Source: Oscillospiraceae bacterium
Lineage (GTDB): Bacteria > Bacillota > Clostridia > Oscillospirales > Ruminococcaceae
DNA: 46,208 nt
Direction of reading: 5' to 3'
NCBI GenBank assembly: GCA_024695445.1
Contig: JAILIG010000053.1
Location: 1-46,208 of the forward strand
In this document: positions 31,089 to 39,676 of the stretch, piece after piece
How the letters are laid out: every line of letters starts with the position of its first letter
Position numbering within the stretch: the stretch's first letter is position 1
The notes under the pieces: generated by a model
What the model saw: the letters and a program-made list of their open reading frames with translations, nothing else
Databases searched by the model: none
Told to the model about the DNA's origin: nothing
Made by a program: the position numbers and the translations under genes

Positions 31089-33686
31089 ATGCGTTTTTCC
31101 GAACAGATCAAAAAAGCAGGCGCGGCGCTGGCTGCGGCGGTGCTCTGTCTGACGGCTGCACCGTCGGTGCCGCGTGCGGAGGCAGCCGGCTCGCCGCGGG
31201 ATGCCGTGCAGGAGATTTCGGATGCGGTCGGTCTGGTCTGCAATCTCTATGTGGCCGGCAGCAGTCAGACCGCAGACAACGCCGCCCTGCAGTGGGCGAC
31301 GGTCAAATCGGCGAAGCAGTACACGCTCTACCGTTCAACCGATGCGGAGACGGGCTTTCTGCCGGTCTATCAGGGAACGGGAACCTCCTTCTCCGACCGG
31401 AAGCTGACCGCGGGACAGCCGTACTATTATCAGCTCTGCGTCAGTGACGGAAAATCGGACAGCTGGTCCGGCGTGAAATCCGTCACGCCCTGTGCCGTGC
31501 CGGACGGGCTCGACACCTATGACAACCAGAAGGGGAGCAGTCTGCACTATGCAACCGGCGGCTACAAGGTCGGCAATACCTATTACAGCTACTCGCTCAA
31601 AAAGCACAGCGGCCAAAACGACATCTATCTCGAAGAAACGACCTCGTCAGACGGCAAATTCTTCGGCAATGCGCGGAATGTCGCGGACTCCTCGCAGAAC
31701 AGTGCGCTCGCAAGCTGCAAAATCGAATCGGTACACATCGACTATCTGCCGTGGGCAAACAAGGTCGTTGTCTGGGCGCACTGGGAAAAGCCGGACGGCT
31801 ACAGCGACGGCAAGGCGCTCGTCATCACCGGCACGCCCGGCCAGAGCTTTACCGTGCATCATGTCTACAATCCGCTGGACATTGAGGTGCGAGATATGGC
31901 AATCTTCTTTGACGACGACGCGGCACACACAGGCTATCTCATTGCGGCGGCGAACACACATTCCCAGAGTGCAAATGCCACGCTTTACATCTTCCGCATG
32001 AACGAGAGCTACAGCGATGTCACCGCCGTCGTGCAGAAGCTGTTCGCCGACCAGTACCGCGAATTCCCGAATCTCATCAAGCAGAACGGGCATTATTTCC
32101 TCTTTACCTCACAGGCTGCGGGCTGGTATCCCAGCAGCGGCGCGTATGCCGTCGCAGACGACATCGCCGGGGAGTGGAGCGGGCTCAGAAGCATCGGCAA
32201 CAGCTCGACCTTTTCCTCGCAGTCCGGCTGGATCGTCAATCTGCAGGACAAAAACTACCTGATGCACGCCTACCGCTGGAAGCGGGCCTCCTCGACGAGC
32301 GGCACGACGCTCTGCCCGCTTTACTTTGACGGCAGCTTCGCCTTTTACGACTACTGCCCGTCCTTCCGCTACTCCACGGCGACCGGCGACCTGTACCCCG
32401 TGCAGGCGGGCGAGCTGCTCTCGCAGGACCGCCCCGCATCGTCCTCGCTGGCCGCAAAATCCGGCAATGATGCCGCAAAGGCATTCGACGGCTCCTATCA
32501 GACATCGTTCACCGCGATCGACGAGCACAAGCGCTGGCCGTACTATCTGCAGGTCGATCTCGAACAGGACTGCGAGCTTGCGAACATTCAGATTTCGTGG
32601 TATATCTGCAAGGGCTCCGAGGGGTATTACACCTACACCGTCGAGGGCAGCACCGACGGCGAGCACTGGACAAAGCTGCTCGATCACACCGACAAAAACA
32701 GCGATGTCGTCAACAGCACCTACGGCTTCAACAGCGATTTTCTGGAGGGAAAGGCGCGGTTTGTCCGGCTGAATGTGCAGGGCGCGACGCTCCAGAACAA
32801 TCCGAACAACAACTGGTATACACCGACTGTCTATGAGGTCAAGGTGTTCGGCCGGGCAGCGGGCGCCGCAGAGTCGCCGGTCCCCGCCGTGCAGTATGAC
32901 TTTGCATCGGCTGCGGGCGGCACCGTCCCCGACCTCACCGGAAACGGCGGAGATCTGACGCTCAAGGGCGGTGCGGCCGTTGCGTCGGATCCCGTGATGG
33001 GCAATGTGCTGCGGCTGTCTGCCGATCCCGCGGACTATGCCGTGCTGCCGGCCGGTCTGCTTGACGGCGTGCGCGAGTACACCGTGCTGATGGATGCGCG
33101 GTCGGATTCGGACGGCGATTTCTTTACCTTCGCCGCCGGACAGGATGAAAACAAGTACGCCTTTTTCAAAATTGCAAAGGACCATTTCCGCTTCCAGACC
33201 ACGACCGACACCTGGAAGGGCGAGAGCGGGTTCCGCGTCGATCTCGATGCGGCAGACTGGCACCGGTACTGTCTGGTGGTCAGCGGCGGCAGCGGGACGC
33301 TGTATGTGGACGGAAAGCCGGTCGGCGGCACGGCCGATCTGACGACAGGCCCTGCCGATATGGGCAAAAACCTGCTCTGCTATTTCGGCAAATCCTTTTA
33401 TAAGGATGACACCGGATTTGCCGGCGCGATTGACAATGCGGCGGTCTACCGCCGTGCGCTGACGCCCGATGAGGTGAAAGCGCTCAGCGGCGGCACCGGA
33501 GCGCTGCGCGGCGATGTCAGCGCGGACGGGACGGTCAGCATTGCCGACGCGGTGATGCTGCAGAAATTCCTGCTCTGCGAGGGGACGGTCACGGACTGGC
33601 AGGCGGGCGATCTGGACGGCAACCGCAGGCTGAACGCGGTTGATTTCGCACTGCTCAAGAGAATTCTGATTTCCGGAAGCCATTGA
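31089..33686 (+). CDS. secreted dockerin protein with GH43-like propeller, CBM and LamG domains
   Basis: The 865-residue protein has a signal peptide (to about residue 33, PRAEAA) and a fibronectin III-like domain (about 50-135). A beta-propeller region (about 140-430) contains HVYNPLDIEVRDMAIFFDDD and HYFLFTSQAAGWYPSS, resembling family 43 galactan exo-hydrolases of subfamily 24. A discoidin/F5-8C-type carbohydrate module (about 435-590) and a LamG/concanavalin module (about 600-800) follow. A type I dockerin ends the chain (GDVSADGTVSIADAV and GDLDGNRRLNAVDF). It should be a cellulosome component that binds and trims plant arabinogalactan-type glycans. Enzyme activity is inferred only; catalytic acids were not confirmed. 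Confidence 0.85.
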   Translation: MRFSEQIKKAGAALAAAVLCLTAAPSVPRAEAAGSPRDAVQEISDAVGLVCNLYVAGSSQTADNAALQWATVKSAKQYTLYRSTDAETGFLPVYQGTGTSFSDRKLTAGQPYYYQLCVSDGKSDSWSGVKSVTPCAVPDGLDTYDNQKGSSLHYATGGYKVGNTYYSYSLKKHSGQNDIYLEETTSSDGKFFGNARNVADSSQNSALASCKIESVHIDYLPWANKVVVWAHWEKPDGYSDGKALVITGTPGQSFTVHHVYNPLDIEVRDMAIFFDDDAAHTGYLIAAANTHSQSANATLYIFRMNESYSDVTAVVQKLFADQYREFPNLIKQNGHYFLFTSQAAGWYPSSGAYAVADDIAGEWSGLRSIGNSSTFSSQSGWIVNLQDKNYLMHAYRWKRASSTSGTTLCPLYFDGSFAFYDYCPSFRYSTATGDLYPVQAGELLSQDRPASSSLAAKSGNDAAKAFDGSYQTSFTAIDEHKRWPYYLQVDLEQDCELANIQISWYICKGSEGYYTYTVEGSTDGEHWTKLLDHTDKNSDVVNSTYGFNSDFLEGKARFVRLNVQGATLQNNPNNNWYTPTVYEVKVFGRAAGAAESPVPAVQYDFASAAGGTVPDLTGNGGDLTLKGGAAVASDPVMGNVLRLSADPADYAVLPAGLLDGVREYTVLMDARSDSDGDFFTFAAGQDENKYAFFKIAKDHFRFQTTTDTWKGESGFRVDLDAADWHRYCLVVSGGSGTLYVDGKPVGGTADLTTGPADMGKNLLCYFGKSFYKDDTGFAGAIDNAAVYRRALTPDEVKALSGGTGALRGDVSADGTVSIADAVMLQKFLLCEGTVTDWQAGDLDGNRRLNAVDFALLKRILISGSH

Positions 33687-33725
33687 TTCAAAGCCGCCGG
33701 AAAAGAACGCAGCAGTCAGGCAATC

Positions 33726-33759
33726 AAAAAAAGGGACGCCCTCTGTCACAGGGCGTCCC
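33726..33759. terminator. bidirectional terminator between dockerin and CotH genes
   Basis: GGGACGCCCT pairs with AGGGCGTCCC around CTGTCAC-type loop bases. Seven A residues flank it at 33726-33732, a T run for the minus strand, and TTTCTT flanks the plus side, so it can stop both converging operons. Confidence 0.9.
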
Positions 33760-33881
33760 TTTCTTACTGCTTTGCGGCAATTCCTCCTCGCGGAGCTCTT
33801 TTTCAGTCCGGAGTGTTTCGCCGCCTGCGGGCGGCGACGAGGGCGCTGCCCTCGACCAAAAACTTTAGTCTGGGTTTCCGG
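33727..33881 (-). repeat. dispersed intergenic repeat, long copy
   Basis: Read on the minus strand this stretch repeats the blocks seen at 8857-8939 in the same order and ends in the same terminator hairpin. It also holds two extra hairpins, GAGGGC-GCCCTC and GCCGCC-GGCGGC. It lies just 3' of the CotH gene. Confidence 0.75.
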
Positions 33882-33892
33882 CGGGCTTTCAA

Positions 33893-36319
33893 TCATTTGG
33901 CGCCGGCGCGGGGAAAGACATATTCCGCCGAAAGGCCGATCATTTTCATCGTCGCGTAGCGGAGAATGTGCATCGCATCGACCGCGTTCAGCCTGCCGTT
34001 CTGATCGACATCCCCGTTGCGGCGCTGTGTCGCCGTGACCGGATCGGTCGGCAGCTCTGCCAGCGTTCTGGCATAGTACATCAGCACATCCTGCGCGTCC
34101 AGCACATCGGTGCTGCCGTCGTCGTTGAAGTCGCCGATGATCTCCCGCATCGGGATATCCAGAATCGCCCCGACGGCGTTCTGATAGGCGTCCTGCGCCT
34201 CCTCATAGGAGTCAGCTGCGGTGATCTTGCGCTGTCCGGCCGCCACGGCATCCGCAAGCGCGGCAAGACCTTCCTCGTCGTAGCGGTCCAGCGGCAGGGC
34301 ATTGAGCTCATTCGGGAGCTCTTCCGCGAGCGATTTTGCAATCAGCGGCGCCCAGTTGCTCCGCAGCCATGTGTAGCGCCGGCTGAGGTAGTTCCGCAGA
34401 TACTCCACGCATTCGGTGTAGTTCTGGCCGTGCTCCGGGCCGATCTGCTTGTACGGCTTTCCGCCGTACATATGCCAGCGGGCGTTGTTCATGTCGCCGG
34501 TTTTCCGGAGCGCCTCGCCCCACTGTGTAATGAGGCTGCCGCCCTCCTGTCCGGTATCGGTGAGCTGCCGCAGATAGTCGTCGAATCTGTCGAAAAACAG
34601 CTCTGCGACGCGCTGCTCCTCTTTCAGATAGAGCGTGCCGAGCCAGCCGAGCGGTTCGGCTTCGTCGATCTTGCCGTAGCCGTGAATCGCCTGGTGCATG
34701 ACATACAGATTGGTCGGCAGCGCCGTATAGAACCGCATCGGCGTGCCGTCCGCCTTCACCCACATTCCGGTCGCGTCATCGACCGAGCGGGAGAAGTTGC
34801 AGAGCGAGAGGTCAAAGTCCCATGCAGGGCCGCAGTGCAGCTTGCCGTCGCCGGTCGTGTCGGACTCCTTCCAGTAGAAGAAGCTCGCCTGCTGGCCGTC
34901 CACATCCTCCATGATTTCCTGAATCAGATAGCCGAGGATGATCGAGTCCACATCGGCATATTCGCTGTAATGCCTGCCCTTCTTGTTGCGGCCGTTCTCG
35001 GAATAGAGCGCGTCCTCAAAGTCCTGCACGAAGCTGCTGATATACTTCATCTGCGCCTCGGACGCCGCCTGCGGGCCGCTCATTTTGAAGCACTGTCCGC
35101 GTGCCGTGACAAAGCCGCACGCAGTCTTGGAGATATTGGGGTAGCGGTTGTAAAGCTGTGTCTGGAAGAGATAACCGCCCGTGATGTCGTCCGGATCGTT
35201 CGGGATATCGTAGTAGCGGAACGAATTTGCCTTGTATTCCGTCAGCTTTTCGGCGCCGCTGACCTTGAGCGTGTAGGCGTCCAGCTCCTTGTCGTTGAGC
35301 TTTTCCGTCTCCTCCTCCAGATCGCGGATATTGACGCGGTGCTTCTGAATCTGCACGCGCTCAAAGATCTGGTAAGTACCGCGGTAGGAGCCGTTGGCGT
35401 AGAGATCGACATACGCATACTGCGGATTGAACGGCGTACCGGCATTGACAGCCAGCTCCTCGCCGAGCGTGTTGCGCAGCATCGAGTGGTCGAGGTAATT
35501 GCCGTGGAAGCACCATTTTTTTGCCTTGCCCATGCCGTAGAGCTTTGCCTTTTCGGGCAGCTTGAAATTATAGGGCTTTTTGTCGCGGGAGTAGTCCCAG
35601 GAGGAATTGCCGTGTGAGGTGAGCTTTTCGATTGCGCCGTCGTATTCGACGGAGCCGTCGGCGTTGAGCGCCAGCATCATGCCGGAATCCGTATTGTTCC
35701 GCTTGCTGTTGACATAGTCGAGGCTGCCGGTTTTCATGTCGAGGTAGACGACGGCGCGGTCGGACTGCATGATGCGCAGCTCGCCGTATTCCTTGTCGCC
35801 GACGCGGATCTGAAAGCTGTCCGACCGGCTGAGCAGGTCGGTGACGGTGCCGGATTTCACCTGCACATCATTGAGAAAGACCGGCTTTGTCGCAGAAACG
35901 GTGATTTTCAGCTTTGTGCGGTCTGCCGTGGCGGGCAGGAACAGGTAGCGGCAGTCGTCCCACTCGCTGAACCACCAGTCGGTGTAGTCCATGTCGGTCT
36001 GCAGCTGCGGCGTCAGCTCCGAGACACGGAAGGTCTTGACCGGAATGTCCGCATATTTCAGATTGTCCGTCGCTGCGGTCGTTTCCGCGGCCGGCATGGC
36101 CTCGACGGCGGCATCCGTGACGACAGCCGGCTCCTGCGGCACAGGGCGCTGCACGGTCTGTGCGGCGTCCGCTGCGGGATTGAATATGGCCGCCTGCGGG
36201 CGGTGTGCCGCGTTGTTCATCAGCAGCATGATGCCGCAGCAGAGCAGCGGGAGCGGCAGGATTGCCGCAAAGAGCCTTCCGCAGCGGGTTTTCGGAAAAA
36301 GACCGAAGATTCGTTTCAT
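33893..36319 (-). CDS. secreted CotH-kinase-family protein with dockerin
   Basis: The 808-residue protein has one N-terminal hydrophobic segment (about 17-35; LFAAILPLPLLCCGIMLLM), acting as an anchor or signal. A Pro/Ala/Thr linker leads to a CotH kinase-like domain (about 190-560; SHGNSSWDYSRDKKPYNFKL, NGSYRGTYQIFERVQI and the metal-site AWDFDLSLCN). A helical region follows, then a C-terminal type I dockerin with two repeats (GDFNDDGSTDVLDAQDVLMYY and GDVDQNGRLNAVDAMHIL). CotH enzymes phosphorylate secreted proteins; CotH-dockerin proteins are known from ruminococcal cellulosomes. It starts 10 bases after the PBP stop with GAGG as ribosome site, so it is the last gene of a cell-wall operon. 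Confidence 0.9.
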   Translation of the reverse strand: MKRIFGLFPKTRCGRLFAAILPLPLLCCGIMLLMNNAAHRPQAAIFNPAADAAQTVQRPVPQEPAVVTDAAVEAMPAAETTAATDNLKYADIPVKTFRVSELTPQLQTDMDYTDWWFSEWDDCRYLFLPATADRTKLKITVSATKPVFLNDVQVKSGTVTDLLSRSDSFQIRVGDKEYGELRIMQSDRAVVYLDMKTGSLDYVNSKRNNTDSGMMLALNADGSVEYDGAIEKLTSHGNSSWDYSRDKKPYNFKLPEKAKLYGMGKAKKWCFHGNYLDHSMLRNTLGEELAVNAGTPFNPQYAYVDLYANGSYRGTYQIFERVQIQKHRVNIRDLEEETEKLNDKELDAYTLKVSGAEKLTEYKANSFRYYDIPNDPDDITGGYLFQTQLYNRYPNISKTACGFVTARGQCFKMSGPQAASEAQMKYISSFVQDFEDALYSENGRNKKGRHYSEYADVDSIILGYLIQEIMEDVDGQQASFFYWKESDTTGDGKLHCGPAWDFDLSLCNFSRSVDDATGMWVKADGTPMRFYTALPTNLYVMHQAIHGYGKIDEAEPLGWLGTLYLKEEQRVAELFFDRFDDYLRQLTDTGQEGGSLITQWGEALRKTGDMNNARWHMYGGKPYKQIGPEHGQNYTECVEYLRNYLSRRYTWLRSNWAPLIAKSLAEELPNELNALPLDRYDEEGLAALADAVAAGQRKITAADSYEEAQDAYQNAVGAILDIPMREIIGDFNDDGSTDVLDAQDVLMYYARTLAELPTDPVTATQRRNGDVDQNGRLNAVDAMHILRYATMKMIGLSAEYVFPRAGAK

Positions 36320-36329
36320 GGTATCGACC

Positions 36330-37757
36330 TCATTTTTGGGAATTGATGCCGGACAAAGCGTCCAGCAGAGTTTTGGTGAGCTGTGCCGTGGTCAGTTCGC
36401 CGTTGACGCGCTCCTCGATGACGACGCAGAACGCGACCGGGCATTTTTCGTCGAGGCAGAAGCCGGCGAGCAGCGAATTTTCATACGCCTTGCCGTTCTG
36501 CTCGACCTGTGCGGTGCCGCTCTTGACGCCGCAGGTATATTTGCCGAGCGAGTAGCTGTACTGTGTCCTGGCATTTTCCGTCATCACGGCCTGAATGGCC
36601 TTCGCGGTCTCTGCAGAGAAGAAGCCGTCGGTTTTGCCGGCAGAATGCACAGGGGAATATTTGCCGTCCACATCGGTGCGCGAGGAAATCAGGTAGGGCT
36701 TTTGCGCCGTGCCGGTGCCGTTTGCGATCGCGCACTCCCAGAGCATGAGCTGATACGGACTGACGAGGGTGGTGCCCTGTCCGAGGCAGCCCCACTGGGT
36801 ATCAAAGTCCTTCGCGTCGGTCAGCGTGGTCGAGGCAGGCGCGATCGTGATGCCGTCAAGCGACATGGAATCGGCCTTTGCGCCGTTGACCGAATAGCCC
36901 ATGCGGGTGTATGTCTCGATGACCGCCGAGAGCGGCAGCTTTGCGGACTGCACAAGCTGCGCAAAGAACGGGTTGCAGCTGTTCCGGAAGGCCTGTGTGA
37001 GCGTCTGCGTTCCGTGCCCCTTGGCCTCGTGGCATTTGATGGCCTGTCCCTTGGCGTTGATCCATGTGCCGGTGCAGGAGAACTGCATCTGATTGACGGC
37101 ACTGACGCCAAGCTTTTCGTAGGCGGCAGCCAGCGTCGAGACCTTCTGCGTCGAGCCCGGAACCGTCGGGTAAAACGCCTTGCAGAGCAGGCTGTTCTCC
37201 GGCAGCGCGTCAATGTTGTCATAGCCCTTTGCGATATCGACGCAGGGCTTGCTGACGCAGCAGAGCAGCTCGCCGGTTTTCCAGTTGCAGGCGATGACCG
37301 TACCGTTTTTTTTGCCGAGCTTCCAGTAAACGGCCTTGTTGGCCTTGTGTGAAAGCGTGGTGTGCAGGGAGACCTGTCCCTGCTCCTTGCCGTAGAGGAA
37401 ATTGTAGTTTGCGAGGCGGCTGAGATTGCGCCCGACCAGCGTGTTGGCCATTTGTCCGGACGCATCGCCGATCAGGTTTCCGACATCGGCGAACTGTCCC
37501 GCCGGATAGGAGGAAAGCGGCTTTGTGCCGTCAAAGAGGACATCGCCGGTGCGGTCGTAGACCGTGCCGTAGCCGGTCGCGCCGGATTTCGACATATAAA
37601 ACGGGGAATGCGAAACCAGCACATAGGCGAGGTAAAAGAGTCCGATCAGAAATGCCGCGAGCAGCAGGGAGGTCACGCGTCCGGCGACGCGCATACTCCG
37701 CGGTGCCGAGACATCGAGCTGCGGCGTGTAATCGGAATCCGTCTTTTGCTTTGCCAT
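36330..37757 (-). CDS. class B penicillin-binding protein (PbpA/FtsI-like transpeptidase)
   Basis: The 475-residue protein has one N-terminal membrane helix (VTSLLLAAFLIGLFYLAYVLV) and a short dimerisation region (GTVYDRTGDVLFDG). The transpeptidase domain follows with the active serine in PGSTQKVST (STQK, where FtsI has STFK), SCN in RNSCNPFF and KSGTAQ. It cross-links peptidoglycan. The N-terminal region is much shorter than in FtsI and resembles actinobacterial PbpA. It lies one base after the FtsW/RodA-like gene, the usual glycosyltransferase-transpeptidase pairing. Confidence 0.93.
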   Translation of the reverse strand: MAKQKTDSDYTPQLDVSAPRSMRVAGRVTSLLLAAFLIGLFYLAYVLVSHSPFYMSKSGATGYGTVYDRTGDVLFDGTKPLSSYPAGQFADVGNLIGDASGQMANTLVGRNLSRLANYNFLYGKEQGQVSLHTTLSHKANKAVYWKLGKKNGTVIACNWKTGELLCCVSKPCVDIAKGYDNIDALPENSLLCKAFYPTVPGSTQKVSTLAAAYEKLGVSAVNQMQFSCTGTWINAKGQAIKCHEAKGHGTQTLTQAFRNSCNPFFAQLVQSAKLPLSAVIETYTRMGYSVNGAKADSMSLDGITIAPASTTLTDAKDFDTQWGCLGQGTTLVSPYQLMLWECAIANGTGTAQKPYLISSRTDVDGKYSPVHSAGKTDGFFSAETAKAIQAVMTENARTQYSYSLGKYTCGVKSGTAQVEQNGKAYENSLLAGFCLDEKCPVAFCVVIEERVNGELTTAQLTKTLLDALSGINSQK

Positions 37758-37758
37758 G

Positions 37759-39024
37759 TCATCTGCCCCCTTCCGTCTCGGCGGCGGTGTTTCCGCCGGT
37801 CAGAACCGGTGCCTGCGCAGCCTTCAGAAATCCCGCCAGAATGCCGCTGGACAGCATCGAGCTGCCGCCCTGCGAGATGAACGGAATCGTGACGCCCGTG
37901 AACGGGATCAGGTTGCAGGAGCCGAAGACATTGAGCGTCATCTGCACCATGAACACGGCCGCGACGCCGACGGCCAGTCCGGAGTGATAATAGCTCCGCG
38001 GCGGAACCGCCAGCAGGGAGGCCGGCAGGAACAGCACGAGTATGACGGTCATGAGGCCGGTGAACAGGCCCCATTCCTCGCAGATTGCGGAGAACACGAT
38101 GTCCGTGCGCGAGGCGGCGACATGAATCAGCGTGCCGCTGCCGGCGCCCTTTCCGAACCATCCGCCCTCGGCAATTGCTGTCAGCGCCTTGACCTGCTGG
38201 TAGCCGCTGCCGGACATATCCGCCCAGATGTCGGAGTGCAGGCGCTCCTGCACATAGGCCGGTGCGAGATGCCACGCCGCCGCGGCGGTGCCGCAGACGC
38301 AGAGGCAGAGAAAGATCACCAGACGCAGCGAAATTTTTTCGCGCAGATAGCGGAACCGGAGCATGAGCCCGCAGCCCGCCGCCGCCACGAAGGTCGGCAG
38401 GGAACCGAGGTCGCGGCAGTACCACTGCAGTCCTGCGATGACCGCCGTACAGGCGAGCAGCGCGAGGTTGTCCGGGACATAGTGAAAGCCGAGCAGCGTG
38501 TGCTTGTGAAGCTGCGTGCGGATCGAGCTGGCGCAGATCAGCACAAAGACCGGCTTGACAAATTCCGACGGCTGCAAGGTGATGAAGCCGAGGTCAATCC
38601 AGATGCCGCGGCTGCCCGTCAGGAAGAAGATTGCCCCGACCAGCCCGATAAACATCAGATACCAGAGCGGCTTCATCTTCTCGGCGCGGTAGGGGTTGCG
38701 CACGAGCAGATAGGTAAACTGACAGATGACGAACGCCGCCACTGCGAAGATGAAATGCTTTTTTGCAAAGGTCAGCCCGCCGAAGCAGGACTGATAGATC
38801 GTACTCATGCCCAGCACGAGCAGCAGTACCGAATCGACGGTACAGGCCTCGCGGTGGACAAACTGCAGAAAGATGAAGCCGATGAAATCAAAGAGCAGCA
38901 CGGCAGAGGCGAGCTCGACGGCATCCGGCGTCAGGCCGAAGCTGAACACGACCAGCAGCAGCATCGCCGCGTGCGCAATCAGAATCAGCAGCAGCAGAAA
39001 CGGGTGAGAAAGCGATTTTTTCAT
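37759..39024 (-). CDS. FtsW/RodA/SpoVE-family peptidoglycan glycosyltransferase
   Basis: The 421-residue SEDS protein has ten or so membrane helices. It shows the family motifs NPYRAEKMKPLW, GSRGIWIDLGFITLQPSEFVKPVFVL (QPSE and K), WCRDLGSLPT and the C-terminal FMVQMTLNVFGSCNLIPFTGVTIPFISQGGSSM. It polymerises lipid II with the PBP encoded next. The ATG at 39024 is chosen because the hydrophobic start follows; a frame to 39084 overlaps the FHA gene. Elongation, division or sporulation type cannot be told from sequence alone. Confidence 0.95.
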   Translation of the reverse strand: MKKSLSHPFLLLLILIAHAAMLLLVVFSFGLTPDAVELASAVLLFDFIGFIFLQFVHREACTVDSVLLLVLGMSTIYQSCFGGLTFAKKHFIFAVAAFVICQFTYLLVRNPYRAEKMKPLWYLMFIGLVGAIFFLTGSRGIWIDLGFITLQPSEFVKPVFVLICASSIRTQLHKHTLLGFHYVPDNLALLACTAVIAGLQWYCRDLGSLPTFVAAAGCGLMLRFRYLREKISLRLVIFLCLCVCGTAAAAWHLAPAYVQERLHSDIWADMSGSGYQQVKALTAIAEGGWFGKGAGSGTLIHVAASRTDIVFSAICEEWGLFTGLMTVILVLFLPASLLAVPPRSYYHSGLAVGVAAVFMVQMTLNVFGSCNLIPFTGVTIPFISQGGSSMLSSGILAGFLKAAQAPVLTGGNTAAETEGGR

Positions 39025-39028
39025 GCCG

Positions 39029-39466
39029 TCACCCCTTCTTTCCGCGGATGACCGTGAGCTTCCGCCGTCCGATGCCGATGACATCGTTTCTGTGCAGGAT
39101 GCAGGGCGCGTCGATGCGCCTGCCGTTGACGGTCACGCCGTTGCCGCTCAGGTCCTCGATCTGCCAGTTCCCGGCCGACAGCGTTAAAATCGCGTGGAAG
39201 CGGGAGATTTCCCCGTCGCGGAAGCGGATGTCCGCGCTCGGATGCCGCCCGATGACGATTTCGGCAGCGCCCAGCGGATAGAGGTTTTCGCCGCAGGCCA
39301 GCATGAACCCGCGGTTTTCGTGCGCCCAGCGCCTGTCGCTGTGCCTGCGCTCGCGTGAGGCGGCGATCAGGATGACCAGCGCACAGAGATCAACAAAGAT
39401 CACGGCCGCGGCGGACAGTCCGGCGCGCAGCAGCGGATCGTTGCTGAGAAGTTTCGATAAATCCAA
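39029..39466 (-). CDS. single-TM FHA-domain protein
   Basis: The 145-residue protein has an N-terminal membrane helix (LSAAAVIFVDLCALVILIAAS) and a cytoplasmic FHA domain (about 70-140; IVIGRHPSADIRF, ISRFHAIL, NGVTVNGRRI). FHA domains bind phosphothreonine, so it may read a Ser/Thr kinase signal. It is first in an operon with FtsW/RodA, PBP and CotH, recalling the fhaB-rodA-pbpA order of actinobacteria. The start is TTG at 39466 (caa on plus), with AAGGG upstream. No PASTA kinase is in the window. Confidence 0.88.
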   Translation of the reverse strand: MDLSKLLSNDPLLRAGLSAAAVIFVDLCALVILIAASRERRHSDRRWAHENRGFMLACGENLYPLGAAEIVIGRHPSADIRFRDGEISRFHAILTLSAGNWQIEDLSGNGVTVNGRRIDAPCILHRNDVIGIGRRKLTVIRGKKG

Positions 39467-39514
39467 GAGAATACGCCCTTTCTATGAACAGAAACAAAGA
39501 GTCTGCATCGTTTC

Positions 39515-39543
39515 AGTATATCATATTTGCGGCGCGTTGTCAA
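39515..39543 (-). promoter_or_regulatory. promoter of the FHA-ftsW-PBP-cotH operon
   Basis: TTGACA (39538-39543) and TATACT (39515-39520) lie 17 bases apart on the minus strand, about 49 bases before the FHA start. Confidence 0.85.
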
Positions 39544-39676
39544 GATTTTGTGCCCTTTCTGCATTCCGCACGGCAGACGGCTGCTGTAACAGTATACGAA
39601 GTCCGCTGCGGAATTCTCACGGGTTGTCCGCCGATTTGGCAGAGTGAACAGAATTCTGCGGGAAAACTGTGCAGAA

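Noticed and set aside
32109-33896. A 595-codon minus-strand frame opposite the dockerin protein
   Set aside because: The plus-strand frame has signal peptide, recognisable modules and dockerin; the minus frame has none.
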